Source of the DNA: Collinsella sp.
GTDB lineage: Bacteria > Actinomycetota > Coriobacteriia > Coriobacteriales > Coriobacteriaceae
NCBI GenBank assembly: GCA_031295725.1
Contig: JAUMNV010000032.1
Coordinates: forward strand, 1-16,850
Direction of reading: 5' to 3'
DNA: 16,850 nt
Part shown: positions 1 through 7,300 of the stretch, piece by piece
How the letters are laid out: every line of letters starts with the position of its first letter
Position numbering within the stretch: position 1 is the stretch's first letter
The notes under the pieces: generated by a model
What the model saw: only the letters and a program-made list of their open reading frames with translations
What the model was told of the DNA's origin: nothing
Databases searched by the model: none
Position numbers and translations under genes: made by a program

Positions 1-170
1 AAGCCGAGCTCTTGCATAGCGGCCTGCACGCGCTGGCGCGTCTGCTCGTTAACGTTGGGCAAGCCGTTGGCGACGCGCGAAACCGTCTGCTGCGAAACGC
101 CGGCAGCGCGGGCGACGTCGGCCATGGAGACCGGACGCGTACCTGTATCGTTGGACGGGCGCCTTGCCAC
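1..170 (-). CDS. LacI-family regulator 1, N-terminal part (runs off left edge)
   Basis: The visible ~56 residues hold a LacI-type helix-turn-helix: MADVARAAGVSQQTVSRVAN, then NGLPNV, then the third helix ending in MQELGF. The ligand-binding domain lies outside the window. I place the start at the GTG at 170 because AAGGGTGAAGG lies just upstream; the in-frame ATG at 125 has no ribosome binding site. The gene is divergent from galK, and the 338-bp gap between them holds three 16-bp palindrome-like operator candidates, so this protein probably controls galKT and itself. That role is inferred from position. The recognition helix carries QQ where regulator 2 has EQ and regulator 3 has RQ, which may matter for operator choice. 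The family call is sure; the ligand (galactose, lactose or a phosphate) is unknown. Confidence 0.88.
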   Translation of the reverse strand, partial: MARRPSNDTGTRPVSMADVARAAGVSQQTVSRVANGLPNVNEQTRQRVQAAMQELG

Positions 171-262
171 AGGATCACCTTCACCCTTGCGAGATTTGAA
201 TAGCGTGAATGCCGGCCCGGGCAGAAATACATCCCGCGCCGAGGCCCGCTATCGTCGGACGC

Positions 263-278
263 ATGTTAACGTACTCTA
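263..278 (+). promoter_or_regulatory. LacI-type operator candidate, GTACTC class, site 1
   Basis: Reads ATGTTAACGTACTCTA. The first 14 bases match the sites at 386 and 450. It is the site nearest regulator 1, so it may mediate autorepression (inferred). Confidence 0.55.
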
Positions 279-385
279 CTTTTTCTATCTGCATCTCTTC
301 TGCTTTATAAGTCCATACGGCAGTACCGTTCACGGCTGAATTTCTACCGATTACCAGATTCTCAAAAAGTGACAAGCGATGTGTT

Positions 386-401
386 ATGAGTACGTTAACA
401 T
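386..401 (-). promoter_or_regulatory. LacI-type operator candidate, GTACTC class, site 2
   Basis: The minus strand reads ATGTTAACGTACTCAT, with the central CG and ATG...CAT ends typical of LacI-family operators. It overlaps the proposed galK -35 box and faces site 3, 64 bp away, in opposite orientation. That spacing would permit looping by a tetramer or simple dual-site repression. Confidence 0.65.
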
Positions 402-423
402 AGCCCGTAGCGTGCGGTATCGT
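395..423 (+). promoter_or_regulatory. galKT promoter candidate
   Basis: TTAACA (395-400) is followed after exactly 17 bp by TATCGT (418-423), matching the sigma-70 consensus at 5/6 and 4/6 positions. The -35 box is part of operator site 2, and site 3 lies about 27 bp downstream of the -10 box, so a bound repressor would block it directly. The leader to galK would be about 79 nt. Confidence 0.45.
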
Positions 424-449
424 GAATACTTGGTTCATGCCGCTTCAAG

Positions 450-465
450 TTGTTAACGTACTCAT
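450..465 (+). promoter_or_regulatory. LacI-type operator candidate, GTACTC class, site 3
   Basis: Reads TTGTTAACGTACTCAT, differing at one base from site 2. It lies 43 bp upstream of the galK start, inside the predicted leader, where a bound repressor would act as a roadblock. Confidence 0.62.
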
Positions 466-508
466 AACGACGCAAAACCCACCCGGGCGCGCCAAGGAAA
501 GGACTCCC

Positions 509-1714
509 ATGACCACCCCCGACGAAAAGACATTCGCCACGCTCACCAAGCTGTTCGAGGAGGAGTTTGGCCCCATCGGCGACCGCCAGGTGCTCTACGT
601 GCACGCGCCCGGCCGTTCCGAGATCAGCGGCAACCACACCGACCACGAGGGTGGCCACGTCATCGCCGGCTCGCTCGATGTCGCTGTCGACGGCATCGCC
701 GTGGCAACCGACTCCAACAAGGTCCGCGTCGCCGACGAGGGCTATCCCACGTTTGAGATCACGCTCGACACGCTGGGTATTCAAGAGTCCGAGAAGGGCA
801 CGTCCGCGAGCCTCGTCCGCGGCATGGCCCACGAAATCGCTGCTCTGGGCGTTGAGCCCCAGGGCTTCGACTTTGCCTTTACCTGCTCCGTCCCCTCGGG
901 CGGCGGCCTTTCCAGCTCTGCTGCTGTCGAGGCGGCATACGGTCGCGCCATGGAGACGCTCTGGGGCGCACCCGCCATCGAGCCCGTCGCGCTCGCCCAG
1001 ATGAGCCAGCGCACCGAGAACAACTACTATGGCAAGCCCTGCGGTCTGATGGACCAGGCCGCTGTGTGCCTGGGCGGCCTTGCCTACATGGACTTTGAGG
1101 ACCAGGCTCAGCCTAAAACCCAGAAGCTCGAACTCAACTTTGAGGATCACGGCTATGCGCTCGTGCTCGTTAAGGTTGGTGCCGACCACGTGGCCGCCAC
1201 CGACGATTACGCTGCCGTTCCGCGCGAGATGCAAGACGTCGCCGCCGAGTTTGGCAAGGCACGCCTGTGCGAGGTCGATGTTGCCGACTTTGACGCCAAG
1301 CTCCCCGAGCTGCGCGCCAAGCTGGGCGACCGCGCCTGCCTGCGCGCCGTTCACTACTGGTACGAGAACGGCCTGGTCGATAAGCGCTGGGCAGCCCTGA
1401 ACGCCGGCGACATCGATCAGTTCCTGGTCCTGACGCGCGAGTCCGGCGCCAGCTCTGCCATGTACCTGCAGAATGTCGTTGCCAAGCTGGGCTCCGAGCA
1501 GCCTTCGATGTATGCCCTGGCACTGGCCGAGCATGTGCTCGACGGCCGCGGCGCCGTCCGTATCCACGGCGGCGGCTTTGGTGGCACCATCCAGGCCTTC
1601 GTACCGCTCGAGCTTGTCGACACCTTTATCACCAAGATGAACGGCTGGCTGGGCGAGGGCTCTGCCCGCCACTACGCAATTTCTGACAAGGGGGCTTACG
1701 CGGCATGGCTGTAA
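509..1714 (+). CDS. galK: Galactokinase
   Basis: This cytoplasmic enzyme phosphorylates alpha-D-galactose with ATP to galactose-1-phosphate, the first committed Leloir step. All three GHMP-kinase motifs are present in the 401-residue product: PGRSEISGNHTDHEGG (34-49) with the catalytic Arg36, the phosphate-binding SVPSGGGLSSSAAV (127-140), and VRIHGGGFGGT (350-360). CGLMDQAA (178-185) supplies the expected catalytic Asp182. The usual GEHTDY sugar-binding signature reads GNHTDH, as in some other bacterial galactokinases. I chose the ATG at 509, behind AAGGAAAGG; the longer frame from 422 runs back through an operator. The end overlaps galT by 10 bp, so the two are co-transcribed and probably translationally coupled. 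No galE or galM follows directly. Confidence 0.97.
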   Translation: MTTPDEKTFATLTKLFEEEFGPIGDRQVLYVHAPGRSEISGNHTDHEGGHVIAGSLDVAVDGIAVATDSNKVRVADEGYPTFEITLDTLGIQESEKGTSASLVRGMAHEIAALGVEPQGFDFAFTCSVPSGGGLSSSAAVEAAYGRAMETLWGAPAIEPVALAQMSQRTENNYYGKPCGLMDQAAVCLGGLAYMDFEDQAQPKTQKLELNFEDHGYALVLVKVGADHVAATDDYAAVPREMQDVAAEFGKARLCEVDVADFDAKLPELRAKLGDRACLRAVHYWYENGLVDKRWAALNAGDIDQFLVLTRESGASSAMYLQNVVAKLGSEQPSMYALALAEHVLDGRGAVRIHGGGFGGTIQAFVPLELVDTFITKMNGWLGEGSARHYAISDKGAYAAWL

Positions 1715-3333
1715 TGACTGACGTGCGCGAAGCCGCGCAGAACCTGATCGAGTACGCCATCCACCGATCGATGATCGGCCAGGACGATCGCATCTGGGCG
1801 TATAACACCATTCTCGAGTGCATCGGTGCTACGGGCCCGGCGCTCGACATGGCCTGGGCGCTCCAGGTCGAGAAACTCTCGCTCTTGCACCCCGATACCC
1901 TGCCCAACTTTGACCTGGAGGGCACGCTCGCCGCGCTTGCCGAGGCCGCCATTGCCAACGGCGCCGCCGAGGACACGGCATCGGGCCGCGACCGCATCGC
2001 CATGCGCATCATGGGCGCGCTCATGCCAAGACCTTCGGTTGTAAACGAGGAATTCAACGGCCGCATGGGCGTCAACGAGCCCCGCGCCGCGACCGACTGG
2101 TTCTACGGCCTGTGCTGTGACGCCGGTTACGTGCGCCGCGCCGCCATCGCGCGCAACATCAAATGGAGCACCCCCACCAACTGGGGTGACCTGGAGATCA
2201 CTATCAACCTGTCAAAGCCCGAAAAGGACCCGCGCGATATCGCCGCGGCAGGTGCCGCCAAGAACACGGGCGAGAAGTATCCCGCCTGTCAGCTCTGCAT
2301 CGAAAACGAGGGCTACCCTGGACGCTCCGCTGCAGCCGACGGCGGCGCCCACCCCGCCCGCCAGAACCTGCGCGTTATCCCCATCCAGCTCAACGGCGAG
2401 CGCTGGGGCTTCCAGTACAGCCCGTACGCGTACTTTAACGAGCACTGCATTGCCATGAGCTCCGAGCATCGCCCGATGCACGTCGACCGCAAGGGCCTGA
2501 CCTGCCTGCTCGACTTTGTCGACCTGTTCCCGCACTACTTTATTGGCTCCAACGCCGACCTGCCCATCGTGGGCGGCTCGATTCTGTCGCACGACCACTT
2601 CCAGGGCGGTGCGCACGAGTTCCCCATGATGCATGCCGCCGAGGTCTCGCAGTTTAGCGTGCCCGGCTTTGACCAGGTCACCGGTACCGTGCTGCAGTGG
2701 CCGCTCTCGGTGCTGCGCCTGCGCTCGCATGACCGCGCCCAGCTGCTCGACGCTGCCGAGAAGATTATCCTCGCCTGGCGCGAGTGGACCGATGAGTCGG
2801 TTGGCGTCATCGCGCACACGGCCGATGGCGTGGCGCACAACACCGTGACGCCCGTCATCCGCCGCGTCGACTCCCGCGGCAATGCCGGCGGCGAGATTTA
2901 CGAGGCCTACCTGGCGCTTCGCTGCAACATCACGACCGACGAGCATCCGCTGGGCGTTTTCCACCCGCATGCTGAGTACCACCACATTAAGAAAGAGAAC
3001 ATCGGCTTGATTGAGGTCATGGGCCTGGCCATTCTGCCGCCGCGCCTGGTTCCCGAGCTTGGCGCTGTCCGCGAGCACTTGCTGGCGGCCAAAGCCGATG
3101 CCAGCTACGACCTTGCTGGCGCGCTCGAGGGCGACGACCTTTGCCGCAGCCACGCCGCATGGGCCAAGGACGTCTTTGCCCGCCGCGCCGACGAGCTTAC
3201 GGCCGACAACGCCATCGATATCCTGCACGAGGAGGTCGGCGTGGCGTTTGGCCACGTGCTCGACAACGCCGGCGTCTTTAAGTGGGACGAAGCCGGCCGC
3301 GCCGCCCAGCAGCGCTTTATCGACTCGCTATAG
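1705..3333 (+). CDS. galT: UDP-glucose--hexose-1-phosphate uridylyltransferase, type 2
   Basis: GalT exchanges galactose-1-phosphate with UDP-glucose to give UDP-galactose and glucose-1-phosphate. The 542-residue length and sequence fit the long GalT2 class found in Firmicutes and Coriobacteriia, not the ~350-residue E. coli type. Recognisable blocks are NEHCIAMSSEHRPM (245-258) and the active-site-like SHDHFQGGAHEFPM (295-308), with a histidine-rich HPHAEYHHIKKENIG further on. AAGGGGG at about 1688 favours the ATG at 1705; the next ATG at 1714 overlaps the galK stop as TAATG and could also serve. Overlap with galK makes this a two-gene operon, closed by the hairpin at 3388. The UDP-galactose 4-epimerase that would recycle the product is not in the window. 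Confidence 0.96.
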   Translation: MAVMTDVREAAQNLIEYAIHRSMIGQDDRIWAYNTILECIGATGPALDMAWALQVEKLSLLHPDTLPNFDLEGTLAALAEAAIANGAAEDTASGRDRIAMRIMGALMPRPSVVNEEFNGRMGVNEPRAATDWFYGLCCDAGYVRRAAIARNIKWSTPTNWGDLEITINLSKPEKDPRDIAAAGAAKNTGEKYPACQLCIENEGYPGRSAAADGGAHPARQNLRVIPIQLNGERWGFQYSPYAYFNEHCIAMSSEHRPMHVDRKGLTCLLDFVDLFPHYFIGSNADLPIVGGSILSHDHFQGGAHEFPMMHAAEVSQFSVPGFDQVTGTVLQWPLSVLRLRSHDRAQLLDAAEKIILAWREWTDESVGVIAHTADGVAHNTVTPVIRRVDSRGNAGGEIYEAYLALRCNITTDEHPLGVFHPHAEYHHIKKENIGLIEVMGLAILPPRLVPELGAVREHLLAAKADASYDLAGALEGDDLCRSHAAWAKDVFARRADELTADNAIDILHEEVGVAFGHVLDNAGVFKWDEAGRAAQQRFIDSL

Positions 3334-3387
3334 AGCACGGGCCCGAACGTTCAACAGCAGCCCGCACGACATAGCCACCTACACGAC

Positions 3388-3427
3388 AACGGCGCCCGCC
3401 GGCAACATCGCCGGCGGGCGCCGTTTT
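3388..3427 (+). terminator. Rho-independent terminator of galKT
   Basis: A perfect 14-bp GC-rich stem (3390-3403 with 3410-3423), loop AACATC, is flanked by AA and followed by TTTT. It lies 54 bp after the galT stop. Confidence 0.9.
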
Positions 3428-3459
3428 CTGATGCAAGGGTAGCTAATTTGCACCAAAAC

Positions 3460-3494
3460 AAGGAGTGTTCCAAACTGCCGGCAGAGAAGGAGCG
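3460..3494. repeat. 35-bp direct repeat, left copy, flanking the ATPase gene
   Basis: Begins AAGGAGTGTTCCAAACTG and continues through CCGGCAGAGAAGGAGCG. It matches 4969-5003 at 31 of 35 positions in the same orientation. The two copies bracket the ATPase gene and its promoter repeats. They could be the ends of an inserted unit or two members of a dispersed repeat family; no transposase or obvious target duplication is visible. Confidence 0.7.
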
Positions 3495-3514
3495 CCCCAG
3501 GTGCCGACCTAAAC

Positions 3515-3604
3515 CCCACATTATTCGATGGAAAAACGTGGTTACCTCCCACATTATTCGATGGAAAAACGTGGTTTACTCCCACATTTTTCGATGGAAA
3601 GACC
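3515..3604. repeat. 33-bp tandem repeat ahead of the ATPase gene
   Basis: Units begin at 3515, 3548 and 3581, each starting CCCACATTATTCGATGG (TTTTTCGATGG in the third); the first two continue AAAAACGTGG, and the third breaks off after GGAAAGACC. The period is about three helical turns. TTCGATGGAAAA and the flanking CCAC/GTGG are the conserved parts. A -10-like TATACT lies at 3615-3620, so the last unit covers the -35 region and the repeats probably act as stacked binding sites for a regulator. Both strands read through as an 11-residue repeat, but no ribosome binding site supports translation. Confidence 0.75.
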
Positions 3605-3643
3605 AAGACGGTCTTATACTAGCCATGATCGTTAGGGGGCAGT

Positions 3644-4945
3644 ATGCAGCGACAGCTAATGGACGAACTCATCGCTTGGAAATCTAGGGCAAACCGCAAG
3701 CCCCTCCTGCTTAAGGGGGCCCGCCAGACGGGAAAAACCTGGCTTCTCAACGAATTCGCAGGCCAGCAGTATCAAAACGTCATCCGTTTTGACTTTATGC
3801 TCGAACCGGGCGCACGTTCGCTGTTCGACGGAAGCCTTGACCCCAAACGCATCATCTCCCAGATAGAGCTCCTGCGCGGCCAGACCATAACGCCGACAGA
3901 CACGCTCATCATCTTCGACGAAATCCAAGAGGCACCGCGTGGCATCACCTCGCTCAAATACTTCAACGAGCTGGCGCCGGAATACCATATCATGGCAGCC
4001 GGCTCCCATATGGGGCTCGCGCTCCGACGCGAAAACGAGTCGTTCCCCGTCGGCAAGATCGACCAGCTTACCATGCGCCCCATGGGGTTTGTCGAGTTCG
4101 TTCGTGCCGTCGATGGCGATCCGCTCGCAGATGCCATCCTTGCCGCAGACATGGACCTGCTGGCGAATGTTTCCGAAAAGCTCGAGCGCCTGCTCAAGGA
4201 ATACCTCGTTGTCGGTGGCATGCCAGAAGTTGTCTCCGCTTTCGCCGCCTCCCACGATTTCATCGAGGCCCGCAGGCTTCAGCAGCAAATCATCGAAGCT
4301 TATGAATCCGATTTTGGCAAGCATGCGCCAGCCCGCATCGTCGAGCGCATGAGGCTGGTTTGGAAATCCCTTCCCGGCCAGCTCGCAAAGGAAAACAAGA
4401 AGTTCGTCTACGGCGCGCTTCGTCCCGGGGCGCGCGCACGCGATTTTGAGGAAAGCCTCCAGTGGCTCATGGACTATGGAATCGTTCATAAGGTACCACG
4501 TGTTTCCGCCCTAAGAGCACCGCTCACAAGCTACGAGGATCTCTCGGGCTTCAAGCTGTTCTGCATCGACACCGGCATCCTCGGAGCACTCTCCGGCCTC
4601 ACGCCGGCCATTGTTCTGAACGGGCCCGCTGTTTTTACGGAGTTCAAAGGCTCGCTGACCGAGCAATACGTCGCACAGGAGCTTTTGCTCCAAGGCAATA
4701 CTCCCGCGTATTGGTCATCCTCCTCCGGCAATGCAGAGACTGACTTTGCCGTCGACCATGCGGGGACCGTGCTTCCGCTCGAGGTCAAGGCGGCAGAGAA
4801 TCTCAAAGCAAAGAGCCTGAGGATTGCCTGCGAGAAGTTCAAGCTCGAGCGCTGCGTGAGAACATCGTTAGCGGCATATAGAGACGAAGGCACGCTCGTC
4901 AATATTCCGCTCTGGGAGATTGGGCAAATCGACAAGCTGGCATAG
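3644..4945 (+). CDS. AAA_14/DUF4143 family ATPase
   Basis: This 433-residue protein has an N-terminal P-loop ATPase domain with Walker A GARQTGKT (25-32) and Walker B LIIFDEIQ (88-95), then the DUF4143 C-terminal domain from about residue 220. Near the end, ETDFAV (365-370) and LEVKAA (379-384) have the spacing of a PD-(D/E)XK nuclease-like core, a common feature of this family. The function of these proteins is not settled; they are abundant and variable in gut bacteria and often behave like mobile or selfish cargo. The start at 3644 follows AGGGGG closely. The gene stands alone between a terminator and convergent lacC, with its own repeat-rich promoter, and is bracketed by a direct repeat. 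It has no evident link to sugar use. Confidence 0.9.
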   Translation: MQRQLMDELIAWKSRANRKPLLLKGARQTGKTWLLNEFAGQQYQNVIRFDFMLEPGARSLFDGSLDPKRIISQIELLRGQTITPTDTLIIFDEIQEAPRGITSLKYFNELAPEYHIMAAGSHMGLALRRENESFPVGKIDQLTMRPMGFVEFVRAVDGDPLADAILAADMDLLANVSEKLERLLKEYLVVGGMPEVVSAFAASHDFIEARRLQQQIIEAYESDFGKHAPARIVERMRLVWKSLPGQLAKENKKFVYGALRPGARARDFEESLQWLMDYGIVHKVPRVSALRAPLTSYEDLSGFKLFCIDTGILGALSGLTPAIVLNGPAVFTEFKGSLTEQYVAQELLLQGNTPAYWSSSSGNAETDFAVDHAGTVLPLEVKAAENLKAKSLRIACEKFKLERCVRTSLAAYRDEGTLVNIPLWEIGQIDKLA

Positions 4946-4968
4946 GCGCTGTGGAGGGGGTGCCCCGT

Positions 4969-5003
4969 AAGGAGTGTCCCAAACTGCCGGCAAAAAAGGA
5001 ACG
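4969..5003. repeat. 35-bp direct repeat, right copy, flanking the ATPase gene
   Basis: Begins AAGGAGTGTCCCAAACTG and continues CCGGCAAAAAAGGAACG; 31 of 35 positions match 3460-3494. It starts 23 bp after the ATPase stop and is followed by the structured repeat at 5051. Confidence 0.7.
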
Positions 5004-5050
5004 TCTCTATCTGCCGCATTCCCGAAGCAAGGCAACGCCGATGTTTTGGC

Positions 5051-5201
5051 AACGGCAGCGAGCGGGCCGCATTTGAGACAAGGTGACGTGAAACGAAAGG
5101 GCGCTGACCTTCTGGTCGCGCCCTTGAAGTTGAACGTCAGATTGTCCAAATGCGGCCCGCGCAGCGTCGAGCCGTTGCGCGGTTTGGTAAAACCGCGTAA
5201 C
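5051..5201. repeat. Structured intergenic repeat, copy 1 (after lacC)
   Basis: A long imperfect palindrome. The basal stem 5062-5074 pairs perfectly with 5148-5160 (13 bp). Then GACA (5077-5080) pairs with TGTC (5143-5146), TGACGT (5084-5089) with ACGTCA (5134-5139), AAC (5092-5094) with GTT (5129-5131) and AAGGGCG (5097-5103) with CGCCCTT (5119-5125), capped by GACC-TTCT-GGTC (5106-5117). A separate end hairpin (5174-5201, core CGCGGTTT/AAACCGCG, loop GGTA) finishes one base from the lacC stop codon. Copy 2 at 7301 keeps the same layout with changed but still paired stems. On the lacC transcript it forms the 3' end, but there is no T-run, so it is not a standard terminator. Short frames inside it are not convincing genes. 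Confidence 0.82.
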
Positions 5202-5202
5202 C

Positions 5203-6138
5203 CTAAAGCTCCGTTACTTCAACGTTGTTGTAGATCTCGTCCCAGCGGTCCATGACCAGGTGACCGGTCTTGGGATCCATAGCGTTGAGTTTGCCGCAGG
5301 TATTGGCGGTCTTGAGCACCGTGACGTCGTCGGCGCCAGCAGCAATGGCATGTGCAAAGCCGGCGATGGTCGAGTCGCCGGAACCCGTTGCGTTCACAGC
5401 CGCAATCGCGGGCGTCTTGGCGCGGAACGCGCGACCCTCATGGAAGCCAACCGAACCGGCAGCGCCCATCGAAACGACGACCCAGGGGATACCGGCAAAG
5501 CGGTCATCGGCGGCAAGCGCCTCGCGCAGGGCATCGACATCATCGGTCGTAAAGGACGTACCCAGCAGGCCGTTAATCTCGGTCAGGTTGGGCTTTACGA
5601 GCTCAGGCTTAGCGTCGGACTCCAGCGCGGCCTCCAGCGATGCACCCGAGGTGTCGAGCAGCACCTTGGCGCCCGCCTCCTCGGCGATCTTGACGAGCTC
5701 GGCATAGTAGCCGGCATCGACGCCACGCGGCAGCGAGCCCGAAAGCGTCACGACGTCCGCCTTCGCTGCAAGCTCGGCAAACTTGGCCGTAAAGGCCTCG
5801 AGCTCGGCCGGGGCGATCTGCGGGCCGCTCTCCAGCAGCTCGGTCTGATTGCCCTCGTGCAGAATATTCAAGCAAATGCGCGTCTCACCGGCGATGGGCA
5901 CAAAGTCGTTCTTGACGCCGTCGGCATCCATAAGCTCAGCCATATAGGCACCCATGTGGCCGCCGAGCAGGCCGGTCGCGAGCACGTCGTCACCCAGCTG
6001 CAGCAGCACGCGACTCACGTTGAGGCCCTTGCCGCCAGCGGTCTTTTCGGGTGTCACACGGTTAACATCGTCGATGATCAGCTTGTCGAGCTGATAGCGC
6101 GTATCAATCGACGGGTTCATGGTAACGGTCAGAATCAT
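5203..6138 (-). CDS. lacC: Tagatose-6-phosphate kinase
   Basis: LacC phosphorylates D-tagatose-6-phosphate with ATP to tagatose-1,6-bisphosphate in the lactose/galactose-6-phosphate pathway. The 311-residue product is a PfkB/ribokinase-fold kinase resembling streptococcal and staphylococcal LacC throughout: N-terminal MILTVTMNPSID, then TAGGKGLNVSRVL (about 33-45), LSGSLPRG mid-protein, and the C-terminal signature NATGSGDSTIAG with the catalytic Asp. 1-Phosphofructokinase (FruK) is a close relative, but linkage to lacABX and the residue pattern favour LacC. I use the ATG at 6138, preceded by GGAG; the frame extends to 6180 without a better site. It follows lacX by 53 bp in the same operon, and ends one base from structured repeat copy 1. 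Confidence 0.93.
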   Translation of the reverse strand: MILTVTMNPSIDTRYQLDKLIIDDVNRVTPEKTAGGKGLNVSRVLLQLGDDVLATGLLGGHMGAYMAELMDADGVKNDFVPIAGETRICLNILHEGNQTELLESGPQIAPAELEAFTAKFAELAAKADVVTLSGSLPRGVDAGYYAELVKIAEEAGAKVLLDTSGASLEAALESDAKPELVKPNLTEINGLLGTSFTTDDVDALREALAADDRFAGIPWVVVSMGAAGSVGFHEGRAFRAKTPAIAAVNATGSGDSTIAGFAHAIAAGADDVTVLKTANTCGKLNAMDPKTGHLVMDRWDEIYNNVEVTEL

Positions 6139-6191
6139 GTTGAACTCCTGTTCCGGGGCGGCATAACCCGCCCCAAACATACGATAGCTCG

Positions 6192-7073
6192 TTAAAGGAT
6201 CTCGATCTCAAAGCCGCGGGTGACGGTCTCTCCCGGCTTGGCCACCAGGCAGCCGCGCTTGTGCTCCAGAATATCGTCCTCGTCGGAGCAGGTGGACAAG
6301 CCGCCCCACGGTTCCACGGCCACAAAGTCGCCCTCGGGCTTGCTCCACACAATCAGGTATGGCATATCGGGGAACGTCAGGCGCACGCCCTTGTCCTCGG
6401 TTTTCTTGGTAAGCGTAACCACGCGGCTCTCGAGCACGTCAAAGATGGTCTCTGCGAAGTCAAAGAGTTCGTGGGTCAGCGGCAGGTCATGGCCAACCAT
6501 CGGGTTCTTGCTGCGATGCTCAACATCAATCAGGCCCGTCGAGGGAACGGCAGTACAGAGCTCGGCGGCCTCACGCTGCTCAAAACGGAGCTCGTAGTCG
6601 TCATAGGACTCGCCCTCGTCGAGCGGGCACTTAAAGCCGGGATGACCGCCCACAAAGAACGGCATGTCCTCGGTGCCCTCATTGGTCACCTCGTACGACA
6701 CGACCACCTTTTCCGAATCGATCGTGTAACGAGCAACGATCTTAAACGGATACGGGTACTGCTCGAGCAACTCGGCATGGTCGGCAGAGCTTAGGCTCAG
6801 CGCAACCATATTGTCGCTCTGCTCCTCGAGCTTCCACTCCTGCTTGCGCGCAAAGCCGTGGCGGGCGAGCTTGACCTCACGGCCGCCCATGGTCATTGCG
6901 CGACCGTCACGAAGGCCGCCGCAGATCGGGAAACAAATGGGTGCCTGGCCCGACCACACCGCCGGGTCGCCCTGCCACAGGTACTCACGGCCGTTGGCCG
7001 TAATAGAAGTGAACGACCCGCCCGCCGTGCTCAGTGCCACGCGGATAGAACCGTTATCAAGAACAAACTCCAT
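6192..7073 (-). CDS. lacX: LacX-type aldose 1-epimerase family protein
   Basis: This 293-residue beta-sandwich protein of the galactose mutarotase superfamily resembles LacX of the lactococcal lac operon. Likely active-site residues are His72 (ARHGFARK), His144 (VGGHPGFKCP) and the base Glu254 (VAVEPWGG). Mutarotases interconvert alpha and beta sugar anomers; the exact LacX substrate is uncertain, with galactose, galactose-6-phosphate or tagatose-6-phosphate all possible. The ATG at 7073 follows AAAGGGAAGG with good spacing; the upstream in-frame ATG at 7106 is less likely. It lies between lacB (376 bp upstream, across the structured repeat) and lacC, whereas lactococcal lacX ends its operon. 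If it acts on free galactose it would also feed GalK. Confidence 0.85.
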   Translation of the reverse strand: MEFVLDNGSIRVALSTAGGSFTSITANGREYLWQGDPAVWSGQAPICFPICGGLRDGRAMTMGGREVKLARHGFARKQEWKLEEQSDNMVALSLSSADHAELLEQYPYPFKIVARYTIDSEKVVVSYEVTNEGTEDMPFFVGGHPGFKCPLDEGESYDDYELRFEQREAAELCTAVPSTGLIDVEHRSKNPMVGHDLPLTHELFDFAETIFDVLESRVVTLTKKTEDKGVRLTFPDMPYLIVWSKPEGDFVAVEPWGGLSTCSDEDDILEHKRGCLVAKPGETVTRGFEIEIL

Positions 7074-7300
7074 AGGAGCCTTCCCTTTCTTACGACAGCC
7101 CGCCAAGTCAATAGGGCTGATAGAAAACCGGCCCGCGCTCCCTCACAGAAACGCGAGCCGTCAATTGAAAAGCTGCAGAATGCCGGGTACCGCCAAGAGC
7201 GAAGCACTCAAGCCAAGCAAGCAAACGTGTTATCGGAGCAGCTTACCGAACCAGAAAGCTTCGCAACAACAGCGGTAACCCCACAGGTACCCCCAACGTC
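7074..7300. other. lacB-lacX spacer, part without recognised content
   Basis: Apart from the lacX ribosome binding site, I see no gene, promoter or clear hairpin here. With copy 2 of the structured repeat it makes an unusually long gap inside an otherwise compact operon. The short minus-strand frame across it overlaps the lacB end and looks like repeat sequence rather than a gene. Confidence 0.5.

Larger units (their letters stand above)
171..508. promoter_or_regulatory. Divergent control region between regulator 1 and galK
   Basis: No gene is convincing here; the short reading frames have no ribosome binding sites and overlap the operators. The stretch is much more AT-rich than its flanks. 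It holds three operator candidates (263-278, 386-401, 450-465), a galK promoter candidate (395-423) and a possible minus-strand -10 TATAAA (309-304) for regulator 1, which would place the operator at 263-278 just downstream of its start site. The last point is weak because no good -35 box is visible. Confidence 0.6.

Noticed and set aside
46..61. GTTAACGTTG core resembling the GTTGCC-class operator
   Set aside because: It lies inside the coding sequence of regulator 1 where it encodes the NVN residues; only the core matches and neither end (ATG or CAT) is present.
422..508. N-terminal extension of galK from position 422
   Set aside because: It would translate through operator site 3; the ATG at 509 has the ribosome binding site and gives the usual galactokinase N-terminus.
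395..1672. Long minus-strand frame opposite galK, and similar long frames opposite galT, lacE and lacG
   Set aside because: High-GC shadow frames of strongly supported genes; no recognisable domains and no ribosome binding sites.
3379..3606. Minus-strand frame encoding an 11-residue repeat (NHVFPSNNVG)
   Set aside because: A 33-bp tandem repeat with no stop reads as peptide repeats in several frames; no start signal, and it spans the galT terminator side.
4868..5149. 93-residue minus-strand reading frame
   Set aside because: It overlaps the end of the ATPase gene and is made of the structured repeat. The similar frame at 7208-7477 reflects repeat homology; there is no good ribosome binding site.
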